From Thermomicrobiales bacterium (GTDB taxonomy: Bacteria; Chloroflexota; Chloroflexia; Thermomicrobiales; UBA6265): a stretch of DNA of 34,660 nt. Under the pieces are notes generated by a model. The model worked only from the letters and a program-made list of their open reading frames with translations. It was not told the origin of the DNA and ran no database searches. The translations under genes and the position numbers were made by a program. This document shows positions 1-6,657 of the stretch, piece after piece. Positions within the stretch are counted from its first letter, which is position 1; each line of letters opens with the position of its first letter. The DNA is taken from the NCBI GenBank assembly GCA_025928015.1, contig JAICKJ010000006.1:1-34660 (forward strand), written 5' to 3'.

Positions 1-386
1 CGATCGAGAACTCGCAGTACAGCGACTGGCGCGCCTCGCGCGAGACGCCGCCGTTCAACCTCTACACCGGCACGTGGGGCTCGGACTTCAGCGACCCGGC
101 CACCTGGTTCAACCAGAACTTCACCCACGCCTCCGACCACTACCGCAACCACTGGAACGATCCGGAATTCGACCAACTGGTGGACAAGGCGGCGACCAAC
201 ACTAACGAGCAGGAGCGCGTGCAGCAGTACCAGCAGGCGGAGAAGATCATCGTCGAGCAGGCGCCGATCATCCCGCTCTACCGCGGCAAGGCCTTCCGGG
301 CCGTCAAGCCGTGGGTCAAGGACCTCTACTTCCAGCCGGTGCTCTCGTACGTCCACCTGCGGACGATCAAGATCGCCAAGCACTAG
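1..386 (+). CDS. ABC transporter substrate-binding protein, family 5 (C-terminal fragment)
   Basis: The reading frame is open from base 3 to the TAG at 384-386, so 127 residues of the C-terminus are visible and the start lies outside the window. The stretch WGSDFSDPATWFNQNF and the later QAPIIPLYRGK are typical of the last lobe of SBP_bac_5 (OppA/DppA-like) proteins, which bind peptides or other solutes outside the membrane and deliver them to the permeases. Two permease genes of the matching type follow on the same strand, so this is the binding component of that importer. The ligand cannot be told from this fragment. Confidence 0.9.
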   Translation, partial: IENSQYSDWRASRETPPFNLYTGTWGSDFSDPATWFNQNFTHASDHYRNHWNDPEFDQLVDKAATNTNEQERVQQYQQAEKIIVEQAPIIPLYRGKAFRAVKPWVKDLYFQPVLSYVHLRTIKIAKH

Positions 387-589
387 GAGACGGCCCCCAC
401 CCCCGACCCCACCCCCAATGCTGGGAGAGGGGAGGTCGCCGAAACGATCTGGCGTAGCCAACAGAATCGTTGATGGCGCCAAGCAAGTTCGCGACCTGCT
501 CCCCTCTCCCGGCATCGGGGGATGCTCTCCCCTCACTGAGGGGAGTCGGAGGGGAGAATAGCTGGGGGAGGGGGCGCTAGCGAGACCGC
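387..589. repeat. Intergenic inverted repeats between binding protein and permease
   Basis: This 203-bp gap has no gene. It holds C-rich tracts (393-416), an imperfect inverted repeat whose arms are 418-440 and 491-515 (core GGGAGAGGGGAG against CTCCCCTCTCCC), and a compact hairpin at 527-545 (CTCCCCTCA / TGAGGGGAG). Such structures inside a transport operon commonly lower expression of downstream permease genes relative to the binding protein by stabilising or stopping the upstream message. That role is inferred here. No T-tract follows the hairpins. Confidence 0.6.
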
Positions 590-1516
590 ATGCAACGCCG
601 CGCTTTCGTCATTCGCCGGATTTTGCTGCTCTTCCCGACGCTGCTGGCGATTTACACCCTCACCTTCCTGCTGATCCACGCCACCCCCGGCGGACCGTGG
701 TCGCAGGGCGAGAAGCCCGTGCCCCAGGTCGTCCTCGACAACCTGAACAAGGCCTACGGGCTCGACAAGCCGCTCTGGCGGCAGTACGTCGATTACCTCT
801 GGAACGTGCTGCACGGCGACTTCGGGCCGTCGTTCACCTCGCGCTCGCGCACCGTCGCCGACATCCTCAGCGCGACCTTCCCGGTCTCGCTCCAGCTCGG
901 GCTGGTCGCGATGGCAATTGCCGTCGTCTTCGGCGTCTCGCTCGGCCTGATCGGCGCGGTCAGGCACAACACCTGGGTAGACTACCTCTCGGGATTCCTG
1001 GCGATCTTCGGCATCTCGACGCCCTCCTACGTCGTCGCCTCGCTGCTCGTGCTCATCCTCGCCAGCAAGCTGCACCTCGTGCCGACGAGCGGTTGGGACG
1101 GCATCGGCAGCACGAGGATCATCATCCCGGCGATCGCCCTCGCCTTCTATCCCGCCGCCGTGCTCGCCCGCTACACGCGCGCCTCGATGCTCGATGTGCT
1201 GACGGCCGATTACATCCGCACCGCCCGCGCGAAGGGGCTGCGGAGCACGACCGTCATCCTCCGGCACGGGGTACGCAACTCCATGCTGCCGGTGCTGACC
1301 GTCGCCGGCGTCGTGCTCGCCGACGTCATCACCGGTTCGTTTTATGTTGAGACGATCTACTCCGTGCCCGGCCTCGGCCGTTACTTCGTCGACAGCATCA
1401 CCCGGCGCGACTACCCAGTCATTCTCGGCACCGTGCTGCTCTTCGGCGCGGTCATCTCGATCATGAACCTGATCGTCGATCTGCTCTACCCGCTGCTCGA
1501 CCCGCGCATCGAGTAG
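590..1516 (+). CDS. ABC transporter permease, DppB/OppB type
   Basis: This 308-residue inner-membrane protein is the first transmembrane subunit of a peptide/nickel-type importer. The N-terminus (RRILLLFPTLLAIYTLTFLL) is the first membrane segment, followed by the conserved LIHATPGGP and LDKPLWRQYVDYLW motifs of the DppB family. The ATPase-coupling EAA loop is seen near residues 205-225 (DYIRTARAKGLRSTTVILRHG), and the C-terminus has the usual YPLLDPRIE ending. The length is normal for the family. It follows the binding protein after a structured 203-bp gap and precedes the second permease by 21 bp. No ATPase genes follow in this window, so the importer must use ATPases encoded upstream or elsewhere. 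Confidence 0.93.
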   Translation: MQRRAFVIRRILLLFPTLLAIYTLTFLLIHATPGGPWSQGEKPVPQVVLDNLNKAYGLDKPLWRQYVDYLWNVLHGDFGPSFTSRSRTVADILSATFPVSLQLGLVAMAIAVVFGVSLGLIGAVRHNTWVDYLSGFLAIFGISTPSYVVASLLVLILASKLHLVPTSGWDGIGSTRIIIPAIALAFYPAAVLARYTRASMLDVLTADYIRTARAKGLRSTTVILRHGVRNSMLPVLTVAGVVLADVITGSFYVETIYSVPGLGRYFVDSITRRDYPVILGTVLLFGAVISIMNLIVDLLYPLLDPRIE

Positions 1517-1537
1517 CCGTCATCCCGGAAGGACCGC

Positions 1538-2512
1538 ATGAGCACCGCGACCGCGCCGGCGACCGGCGCGCTGAATGCCGAAGCGCAGACCAGCCAGAAG
1601 GCGGAGAGCCTCTGGTCGGATGCCTTTCGCCGCCTGCGCCGCAACCGCGTCGCCTTCGTCTCGGTCATCTTCCTCGTGCTGCTGGCGCTGGCGGCCATCC
1701 TGGTGCCGATCCTCAGTCCCGTCAAATATGGCGATCAGGACTACACGGCCATCACCCAGCCGCCGAGCTGGTCGCACCCGATGGGTACCGACGACCTCGG
1801 CCGTGACCTCTTCGTGCGGCTCTTCTTCGGCGCCCGCATCTCGCTGACGGTCGGCATCGTCGTCCAGTTCGTGATCCTGCTCATCGGCGTGCCGGCCGGG
1901 CTCGCCGCCGGCTATCTGGGCGGCAAGGTTGACACGCTGATCATGCGGATCGTCGACATCCTCTACGCGATGCCGAACCTGCTCTTCGTGATCATCATCA
2001 TGACCTTCCTGCGCGGCGTGCTCGGCCAGGAGGGGTCGCACGGCGCGCTGGTGGACACGCTCTCGACCGTCGACGCCAAGACCGGCGGCCTGATCGGCGT
2101 CTACATCGGGCTCGGCCTGATCAGCTGGCTGACCGTCGCCCGGATCGTGCGGGCGCAGGTGCTCTCGCTGAAGCAGAAGGAGTTCATCGAGGCGGCGCGG
2201 GCGCTGGGCGCGAGCCACTGGCAAATCATGTTCCGCCACCTCTTCCCCAACACGATCGCGCCGATCGTCGTGGCGACGACATTGGGCATTCCCGGCGCGA
2301 TCCTCTACGAGGCGGGCATCAGCTTCATTGGCCTGGGGGTCATCCCGCCGATGCCGAGCTGGGGCCTGATGATCAGCGAATCGCTGGACAGCATGCGCTC
2401 GCACCCCTACATGCTGATCTTCCCGGCCGCCGCCCTCTCCCTCACCGTCCTCGCCTTCAACTTCCTCGGCGACGGCCTGCGCGACGCCGTCGATCCCTGG
2501 ATGAAGCGGTAG
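1538..2512 (+). CDS. ABC transporter permease, DppC/OppC type
   Basis: This 324-residue protein is the second transmembrane subunit of the same importer. It has a cytoplasmic N-terminal extension with SLWSDAFRRLRRNRVAFVS (OppC N-terminal domain), a first membrane segment, the family motif HPMGTDDLGRDLFVRLFFGARISL near residues 75-98, and the EAA loop EFIEAARALGASHWQIMFRH near residues 210-230. It ends with the conserved NFLGDGLRDAVDPWMKR. The start at 1538 is supported by GGAAGG at 1527-1532. It is probably translated from the same message as the upstream permease. The gene is the last of the operon: a 676-bp repeat-rich gap follows. Confidence 0.93.
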   Translation: MSTATAPATGALNAEAQTSQKAESLWSDAFRRLRRNRVAFVSVIFLVLLALAAILVPILSPVKYGDQDYTAITQPPSWSHPMGTDDLGRDLFVRLFFGARISLTVGIVVQFVILLIGVPAGLAAGYLGGKVDTLIMRIVDILYAMPNLLFVIIIMTFLRGVLGQEGSHGALVDTLSTVDAKTGGLIGVYIGLGLISWLTVARIVRAQVLSLKQKEFIEAARALGASHWQIMFRHLFPNTIAPIVVATTLGIPGAILYEAGISFIGLGVIPPMPSWGLMISESLDSMRSHPYMLIFPAAALSLTVLAFNFLGDGLRDAVDPWMKR

Positions 2513-2745
2513 GGAGCGAGCTTGACGCACGCCGTGGCGCGGCCGCCAACGGACCGCGCTCGACCGGGGACGCGGGGATCAATCCCCGCGCTCACTCCAA
2601 ACGGAAGCCGGCTGAAGACCGGCTGGCGGCCAGGTGATCGTCATCATTGGCGGCGTTGAAAGGCCACGAATCGATGTAGGGACGACCCGGTGTGGGCGCA
2701 TGCGCCGCCACAATTCCCGTTTGCTCTCTGCCAATCCCCACGGAT

Positions 2746-2863
2746 GTCATTCTGACCAGCGGGAAGAATCTCCCGTCGTAGCGGCGTCCTCGTTCGGGAC
2801 CACGCCCGTTCGGTTCCACCGCACCGCTTGGTCGTCATTCCGACCAGCGGAAGGAATCCCCCG
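2746..2863. repeat. Pair of GTCATTC-type dispersed repeats
   Basis: Two near-identical 30-bp direct copies, at 2746-2775 and 2834-2863, begin GTCATTC, share GACCAGCGG and end GAATC-N-CCCG, differing at about four positions. A related GTCATT element in different context begins at 34455. These are REP-like intergenic elements spread in one genome, not coding. Confidence 0.8.
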
Positions 2864-2904
2864 GCGAAGCCGGTCCGCCGCGGTGGACGACTGCTGCGGC
2901 AGGA

Positions 2905-2931
2905 GATGCTTCGACTCTGCTCAGCATGACG
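2905..2931. repeat. Dispersed repeat, inverted copy at 34571-34596
   Basis: The element GATGCTTCGA...GCTCAGCATGACG reads, on the opposite strand, as CGTCATGCTGAGC...TCGAAGCATC, which is found again at 34571-34596 with a one-base length difference and a small mismatch cluster in the middle. It is one module of the composite intergenic repeats. Confidence 0.75.
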
Positions 2932-3050
2932 ACGGAGACAAGCGCTTCGCGCGGGGATGCTTCGGGCTTCGCCGCTCAGCATGGCGGCGTGGCGGGCAGT
3001 CAGTGGGCAACGCTCGTCCGGCGTGGCCGGGGCTCGCTGCACTCGGAAGA

Positions 3051-3103
3051 GAGATTTCCTTCGGCAAGCTCAGGACAGGCTCTCGACTCGGCCCGGAATG
3101 ACG
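3051..3103. repeat. Dispersed repeat, inverted copy at 34454-34506
   Basis: On the reverse strand this element reads CGTCATTCC, a variable part, then GAGCTTGCCGAAGGAAATCTC. The same order is found on the plus strand at 34454-34506. The strong conservation of the 21-nt distal part over a 31-kb distance shows that it is a genome-wide dispersed element. Confidence 0.8.
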
Positions 3104-3188
3104 GTGGACGGCTCTCGGAAAGACGATGTGCGTCATTGCGAAGGGCGATACGCAGTGGTTGGCAACGGCGGGCGCACGCCGGGCGCCC

Positions 3189-3626
3189 CTATCTTCCGGT
3201 TGCGGCCCAGGAGGTGATCCGCAGGCGCTCGATCAGGATGACCGGGCGCTGCGCGATCGCCATGGCGCGGTATTGCGGGTACTTCGCGCGCAGGGCGGTG
3301 ATGGCGTCGGCGTGGCCGTCCTCGCCGGGGGCGACGATGCGGGCGTGGCCCTTGATCTGCACCCAGGCGAGGCGCGACCAGTCCTCGTCGTAGCGATCGA
3401 CGATGACGGCGACCTCCGGATGCGACCGGATGTGGCGAACGCGCGCCAGCTCGGCGTCCGCGACCGATTTCGGCTTCTCGTCCAGCGCGCTGACGACGAC
3501 CGGTTCGTCTTCGCCGAGCAGGGCGAAGCAGAACGGGACGACGGACGGGCGACCGCGGTCATCGACGGTCGCCAGATGACCGATCCGCGCCTGGCGCACG
3601 AACGCGAGCGCCGCGGTGGCCGTCAT
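3189..3626 (-). CDS. PPOX-class (probably F420-dependent) FMN/F420-binding split-barrel protein
   Basis: This 145-residue protein begins MTATAALAFVRQARIGHLATVDD and continues GRPSVVPFCFALLGEDEPVVVSALDEKPK, the pattern of the pyridoxamine-phosphate-oxidase-like split barrel; the closest subfamily I recognise is the F420-dependent group described as TIGR03668. RVRHIRSHPEVAVIVDRYDEDWSRLAWVQIKGHARI is the rest of the barrel. Such proteins bind a flavin or F420 and reduce small substrates. A longer upstream frame exists, but ATG 3624-3626 is the right start: GGAGGG lies just upstream, and the codon overlaps the stop of the preceding gene as ATGA. It is the third gene of a coupled operon with two membrane proteins. 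The substrate is unknown. Confidence 0.85.
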   Translation of the reverse strand: MTATAALAFVRQARIGHLATVDDRGRPSVVPFCFALLGEDEPVVVSALDEKPKSVADAELARVRHIRSHPEVAVIVDRYDEDWSRLAWVQIKGHARIVAPGEDGHADAITALRAKYPQYRAMAIAQRPVILIERLRITSWAATGR

Positions 3627-4141
3627 CGCGCGCCCTCCGCGCCGGCACGGTGCGAACCCAACGCGCAGTGGCCGAAGAGGACGGCGCCGGTGAGGAACCA
3701 GGGCGACCAGAGGATGAGATTCCAGCGCATCCAGTCCGGATCGATCGCGCCAGATGGGGATCCGTTCGCCATCAGGTGGTGGTGGAGGCTGCCAACGATG
3801 CCGGGCAGGACCAGGCCGCGCGCGCCGAGGATGGCGCTCACACCGGCCGCGCCGGTGACCGGCAGCCAGCGGGGCAGCCGGCGTCCCCACGGACGGACGG
3901 TGGCGAGCGCGGCGCCGCTGGCGGCCAGGCAGAGCGCGGCGACGCCCCACAGGCCGGCGGCGCGGAAGCGCACATCATCGATCAAGGCTTCTTCCTGGGG
4001 GCCGGGCGGTGTGCCGAGGCTGAAACGCAGGGCCGGCCGCAAATAACCGAGCGCCCAGAGGAAGTGCGGCGCGGCGAAGACGATGCCCCAGAGCGCGGCG
4101 GCGTAGGCCGAGTCACGTGATCGTTGCAACGAACGGCTCAC
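3623..4141 (-). CDS. Small multi-span membrane protein, paralogue of the upstream gene
   Basis: This 172-residue protein starts at a GTG (4139-4141) preceded by AAAGGAG five bases away, and this GTG overlaps the stop of the upstream gene (GTGA). It has about four hydrophobic spans: YAAALWGIVFAAPHFLWALG, LWGVAALCLAASGAALATV, VTGAAGVSAILGARGLVL and LILWSPWFLTGAVLFGHCAL. The central part (ALATVRPWGRRLPRWLP) matches ALATAQPAGRRLPRWLL in the preceding gene, so the two are probably an old tandem duplication. I do not recognise a named family with certainty; a DUF3995-like protein is possible. Its role is unknown. Confidence 0.8.
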   Translation of the reverse strand: MSRSLQRSRDSAYAAALWGIVFAAPHFLWALGYLRPALRFSLGTPPGPQEEALIDDVRFRAAGLWGVAALCLAASGAALATVRPWGRRLPRWLPVTGAAGVSAILGARGLVLPGIVGSLHHHLMANGSPSGAIDPDWMRWNLILWSPWFLTGAVLFGHCALGSHRAGAEGAR

Positions 4142-4638
4142 GGGTGCTCCTTTCGCAGAACCCGGACGTGCCGGCCCTGTGGCCAGCGGCTGAGCTGGAC
4201 GGCCGTGATGCCCCAGGCGATGGCGCCGAGATCGAGCACCGCCAGCACCAGCCAGGTCGGCCAGCCGGTTGGACCCGAGCCGAGATCGGGGAGGATGCGG
4301 GTGGCGCGGAGCGTGAAGCCCGCCGCGCCGGCGCCCAGGGCGACGAACGCGCCCCACACGGCCGCTGACAGCAGCCAGCGTGGCAGCCGGCGGCCAGCCG
4401 GCTGCGCGGTGGCGAGCGCGATCCCGGTTGCCACCGCCGCCAGCGCGACATTGCCCCACTCGTCGCGGCTGATATTGGCGCGCTCGTCGTGGCCCGCGGC
4501 TGCCGGGAAGCCGGGCAGCCCGAGCTTGCCGTCGATCGCATAGACCACCTTCATCGCCCCGTAGGCCGCGGTCGTGACGGCGGCAATGAGCGCCGGCAGC
4601 CGCGAGATTCCGGTGGCATCGCTTGATACACGCGGCAT
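4138..4638 (-). CDS. Small multi-span membrane protein, first gene of TetR-controlled operon
   Basis: This 166-residue protein has about four membrane spans (near residues 13-32, 64-82, 88-112 and 126-146) and a basic C-terminus. The start at 4638 has GGAGG seven bases upstream. It shares the GRRLPRWL segment and overall span pattern with the next gene, whose GTG start overlaps its stop. The gene is divergent from a TetR regulator, and a perfect 24-bp palindrome lies in the 88 bp between the two starts. By context it is the first target of that regulator. Function is not recognised; possible roles are efflux or membrane stress. Confidence 0.8.
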   Translation of the reverse strand: MPRVSSDATGISRLPALIAAVTTAAYGAMKVVYAIDGKLGLPGFPAAAGHDERANISRDEWGNVALAAVATGIALATAQPAGRRLPRWLLSAAVWGAFVALGAGAAGFTLRATRILPDLGSGPTGWPTWLVLAVLDLGAIAWGITAVQLSRWPQGRHVRVLRKEHP

Positions 4639-4666
4639 TGATCGACCTCCGACTTCGCCCCGATTT

Positions 4667-4690
4667 GTTCTAGAATACGTATTCTAGAAC
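4667..4690. promoter_or_regulatory. Perfect 24-bp palindrome, probable TetR operator with divergent -10 elements
   Basis: The half-site GTTCTAGAATAC (4667-4678) is followed directly by its exact reverse complement (4679-4690). TAGAAT, a good -10 hexamer, lies at 4671-4676 on the plus strand and, by symmetry, at 4681-4686 on the minus strand. Both predicted starts of transcription fall within about 45 nt of the two divergent genes. A TetR dimer pair on this site would block both promoters. -35 elements are weak on both sides. Confidence 0.8.
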
Positions 4691-4726
4691 GTGAGTGATA
4701 CTATCGGCGGAGAAAGGACGTGTCAA

Positions 4727-5323
4727 GTGGGACGCACCGCCAAGTTCACCGAGGATGATGTGCTCGATGCCGCGCTGACCGTGATTGCCGCGCGCGGACC
4801 GGCGGGGGCGACGATCGCCGCCATCGCCACGCAGCTCCAGGCGCCGGTCGGCTCGATCTACCACCGTTTTCGCTCGCGCGACTTGCTGCTGGCGAAGCTC
4901 TGGCTGCGATCGATTATGCGGTTTCAGGCTGGATTTCTCGCCGCGCTGGCCGTGGAGGACGATCTGGCCGCGGTGGGGGTTACGGCCGCGCTGCACGTCG
5001 TGCGCTGGTCGCGGGAGCATCTGGATGAGGCGCGGGTGATGGTGCTCTACCGGCGCGAGGACCTGGCCGCGCGCTGGCCCGAAGAGCTGGGCGACGAACT
5101 GGCGCGATTGAACGTGGCGACGGAAGCGGCGGTGAGCCACTACGCGCGGCGGCGATTCGGACGGACCGACGCGGAGACGGTGCGCCGTGTCGTGTTCGCG
5201 CTGGTCGATGTTCCTTACGCGGCCGCCCGACGGTCCCTGCTGGTCGGCGAGGCACCGCCCAAGTCGCTCGACGGTCTGGTGCGGACCGCCGTCCACGCGG
5301 TCCTGGACGCGGCTGCCGGCTGA
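4727..5323 (+). CDS. TetR/AcrR-family transcriptional regulator
   Basis: This 198-residue protein begins VGRTAKFTEDDVLDAALTVIAARG and carries the TetR helix-turn-helix TIAAIATQLQAPVGSIYHRFRSRDLLLAKLWL at about residues 25-58. The C-terminal ligand domain is helical and not diagnostic. I chose GTG 4727 because AGAAAGGA (4711-4718) is eight bases upstream and the TetR domain starts there; an upstream GTG at 4691 in the same frame has no ribosome site and abuts the operator. The regulator is divergent from the operon of membrane proteins and most likely represses it and itself through the palindrome at 4667-4690. It converges on the PaiB-like gene with ten bases between stops. Confidence 0.9.
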   Translation: MGRTAKFTEDDVLDAALTVIAARGPAGATIAAIATQLQAPVGSIYHRFRSRDLLLAKLWLRSIMRFQAGFLAALAVEDDLAAVGVTAALHVVRWSREHLDEARVMVLYRREDLAARWPEELGDELARLNVATEAAVSHYARRRFGRTDAETVRRVVFALVDVPYAAARRSLLVGEAPPKSLDGLVRTAVHAVLDAAAG

Positions 5324-5333
5324 TTCCCGGGGT

Positions 5334-5972
5334 TCACGCGGGCACACTCTCCTCCATCACGCCGGCCATCGCGCGGGCTTCCGCGTCGCCGGTGGCGCGC
5401 AGGCCGGCGATGGCGCCGGTGCGATCGACCGCCGGGCGGTTCTGGCTCGCCTTCCATTTACCGGTCAGGCGCCGGATCGGGATTTCGATCCCGACGATCT
5501 GTGTCAGCATCTCGTCGATGAAGGCCCGGGGCGCGTCGGCCATCCGCCACGGCTCCGCCTGGTCCGCCTCCATCGTCTTCGTCAGCTTGCCGACGACGCC
5601 CCGCAGCCATTTCTCGTCCTCGTGGACGATGAGCGGGCCATGCGCGTGGACGACGGCGTAGTTGTAGGTCGGGACGACCTCGTGCGTCGCCTGTTTGGTC
5701 GGATACCAGTTGGGTGAGATGTAGGCGGTCGGGCCCTGGAAGATGACCAGCGCGTCGATGGCCGGATCGTGGTCACGCCAGAGCGCGTTGTTGCGCGCGA
5801 CGTGGCCGATCAGGGTGCCGTGCTCGCCCTGCCGCGTGTCCAGCAGAAAGGGAATGTGATTGGCATCGAGACCATCGCCGCCGAGGGTCACGAGCGTGCC
5901 GAGCGGGTAATCCGCGATCAGCGTCCGGAGCAGAGCGAGATCGGTTTGGGCGGAATAGGGTGGCAGATACAT
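5334..5972 (-). CDS. PaiB-like FMN-binding protein (negative transcriptional regulator family)
   Basis: This 212-residue protein has the full PaiB pattern: MYLPPYSAQTD at the N-terminus, ANHIPFLLD, GHVARNNALWR, the signature TAYISPNWYPTK near residues 80-92, VPTYNYAVVHAHGPL, and RLTGKWKASQNRP toward the C-terminus. Members are split-barrel FMN binders; the founding Bacillus protein was linked to repression of sporulation and protease genes, but for most members the biochemical role is unknown. A good sigma-70-like promoter is found upstream at 6020-6048 on the minus strand. The gene stands alone and is convergent with the TetR gene. Confidence 0.9.
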   Translation of the reverse strand: MYLPPYSAQTDLALLRTLIADYPLGTLVTLGGDGLDANHIPFLLDTRQGEHGTLIGHVARNNALWRDHDPAIDALVIFQGPTAYISPNWYPTKQATHEVVPTYNYAVVHAHGPLIVHEDEKWLRGVVGKLTKTMEADQAEPWRMADAPRAFIDEMLTQIVGIEIPIRRLTGKWKASQNRPAVDRTGAIAGLRATGDAEARAMAGVMEESVPA

Positions 5973-6019
5973 GGCGTGTCATTTCTGATGCGACGTGGAT
6001 CGCGGATGATCCTGAGACC

Positions 6020-6048
6020 GTTCTAGGCATCGCCGGTCCTGCTGTCAA
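6020..6048 (-). promoter_or_regulatory. Sigma-70-type promoter of the PaiB-like gene
   Basis: On the minus strand TTGACA (6048-6043) and TAGAAC (6025-6020) are separated by exactly 17 bp. The predicted start of transcription lies about 40 bases before the ATG at 5972. Confidence 0.75.
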
Positions 6049-6086
6049 GCCGGACCACAGCCGCGGGCGGCTCATTACTTTCACTA

Positions 6087-6116
6087 TTGACTGAACATGC
6101 TGAACAGAGTAGCATG
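6087..6116 (+). promoter_or_regulatory. Promoter with inverted-repeat operator of the GbsR-ABC operon
   Basis: TTGACT (6087-6092) and TAGCAT (6110-6115) are 17 bp apart. The inverted repeat CATGCT (6096-6101) / AGCATG (6111-6116) overlaps the spacer and the -10 hexamer. A MarR-type dimer bound there would block the polymerase, so the first gene of the operon probably regulates itself through this site. Confidence 0.65.
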
Positions 6117-6174
6117 ATGCCGCGCGGCGAGCCGGCCGCCGCGGCACGGAGCTCGTTCGGAAAGGATCGCACGC

Positions 6175-6657
6175 GTGCCACAGGACGCGGATATCGAGAC
6201 GCGGCGGGCGCAGTTCGTCGAGGACTTCGGGGTCCTCTTCGAGCAGTCCGGCGGGGTGCGGATGCTCGGCCGGGTCATCGGCCTGCTCATGATCGCCGAG
6301 CCACCGGAGCGGACCGCCGAGCAACTGGCGTCGGAGCTGCAAGCCAGCCGTGGCTCGATCAGCCAGACGACCCGCCAGCTCGTGCAAATGGGGTTGGTGC
6401 AGCGCTTCACCAAGCCCGGCGAGCGGCGCGACTACTTCCGGATCAAACCGAATGGCTGGACCGCGATGACCCGCGCCGAAATCCGACTCATCGCCAACTA
6501 TCGCGAATTGATCGGGCGTGGTCTCACGCTCGTGCCCGGCGGCGAGGGGGAGACACGGCGGAACATCGAGCACGCGGTCCGCTTCTTCGATTACGTGGAT
6601 CGGGAGTACCGCCGGTTCATGGATGAGTGGGACCAGTTGGAAAAGGAACGGCAATGA
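6175..6657 (+). CDS. GbsR/MarR-family transcriptional regulator
   Basis: This 160-residue protein has a winged-helix domain: GGVRMLGRVIGLLMIAEPP, then TAEQLASELQASRGSISQTTRQLVQMGLVQRFTKPGERRDYFRIK at about residues 45-92, the GbsR pattern. The C-terminal part is a helical dimerisation region ending in EYRRFMDEWDQLEKERQ. The start is GTG 6175 with GGAAAGGA at 6159-6166. Its stop overlaps the ATG of the ABC ATPase gene (ATGA), so regulator and exporter are translated together. An inverted repeat over its own promoter suggests autorepression released by the exporter's substrate; this is inferred from the arrangement. Confidence 0.9.
   Translation: MPQDADIETRRAQFVEDFGVLFEQSGGVRMLGRVIGLLMIAEPPERTAEQLASELQASRGSISQTTRQLVQMGLVQRFTKPGERRDYFRIKPNGWTAMTRAEIRLIANYRELIGRGLTLVPGGEGETRRNIEHAVRFFDYVDREYRRFMDEWDQLEKERQ

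Larger units (their letters stand above)
2513..3188. other. Repeat-rich non-coding region
   Basis: No credible gene is present in these 676 bp. Open frames exist only because GC is high, and they match no protein family. The region is a mosaic of short dispersed repeats: a hairpin at 2571-2590 (CGCGGGGA / TCCCCGCG) followed by another at 2606-2624 (AGCCGG / CCGGCT); two direct copies of a GTCATTC element at 2746-2775 and 2834-2863; a GATGCTTCGA element at 2905-2931; and a GAGATTTCCTTCGG element at 3051-3103. Related or inverted copies of the last two occur at the right end of the window. Confidence 0.75.

Noticed and set aside
2634-3217. Several 70-155 codon frames in the repeat region
   Set aside because: They translate dispersed repeat modules (for example the GTCATTC elements), lack good ribosome sites and match no family.
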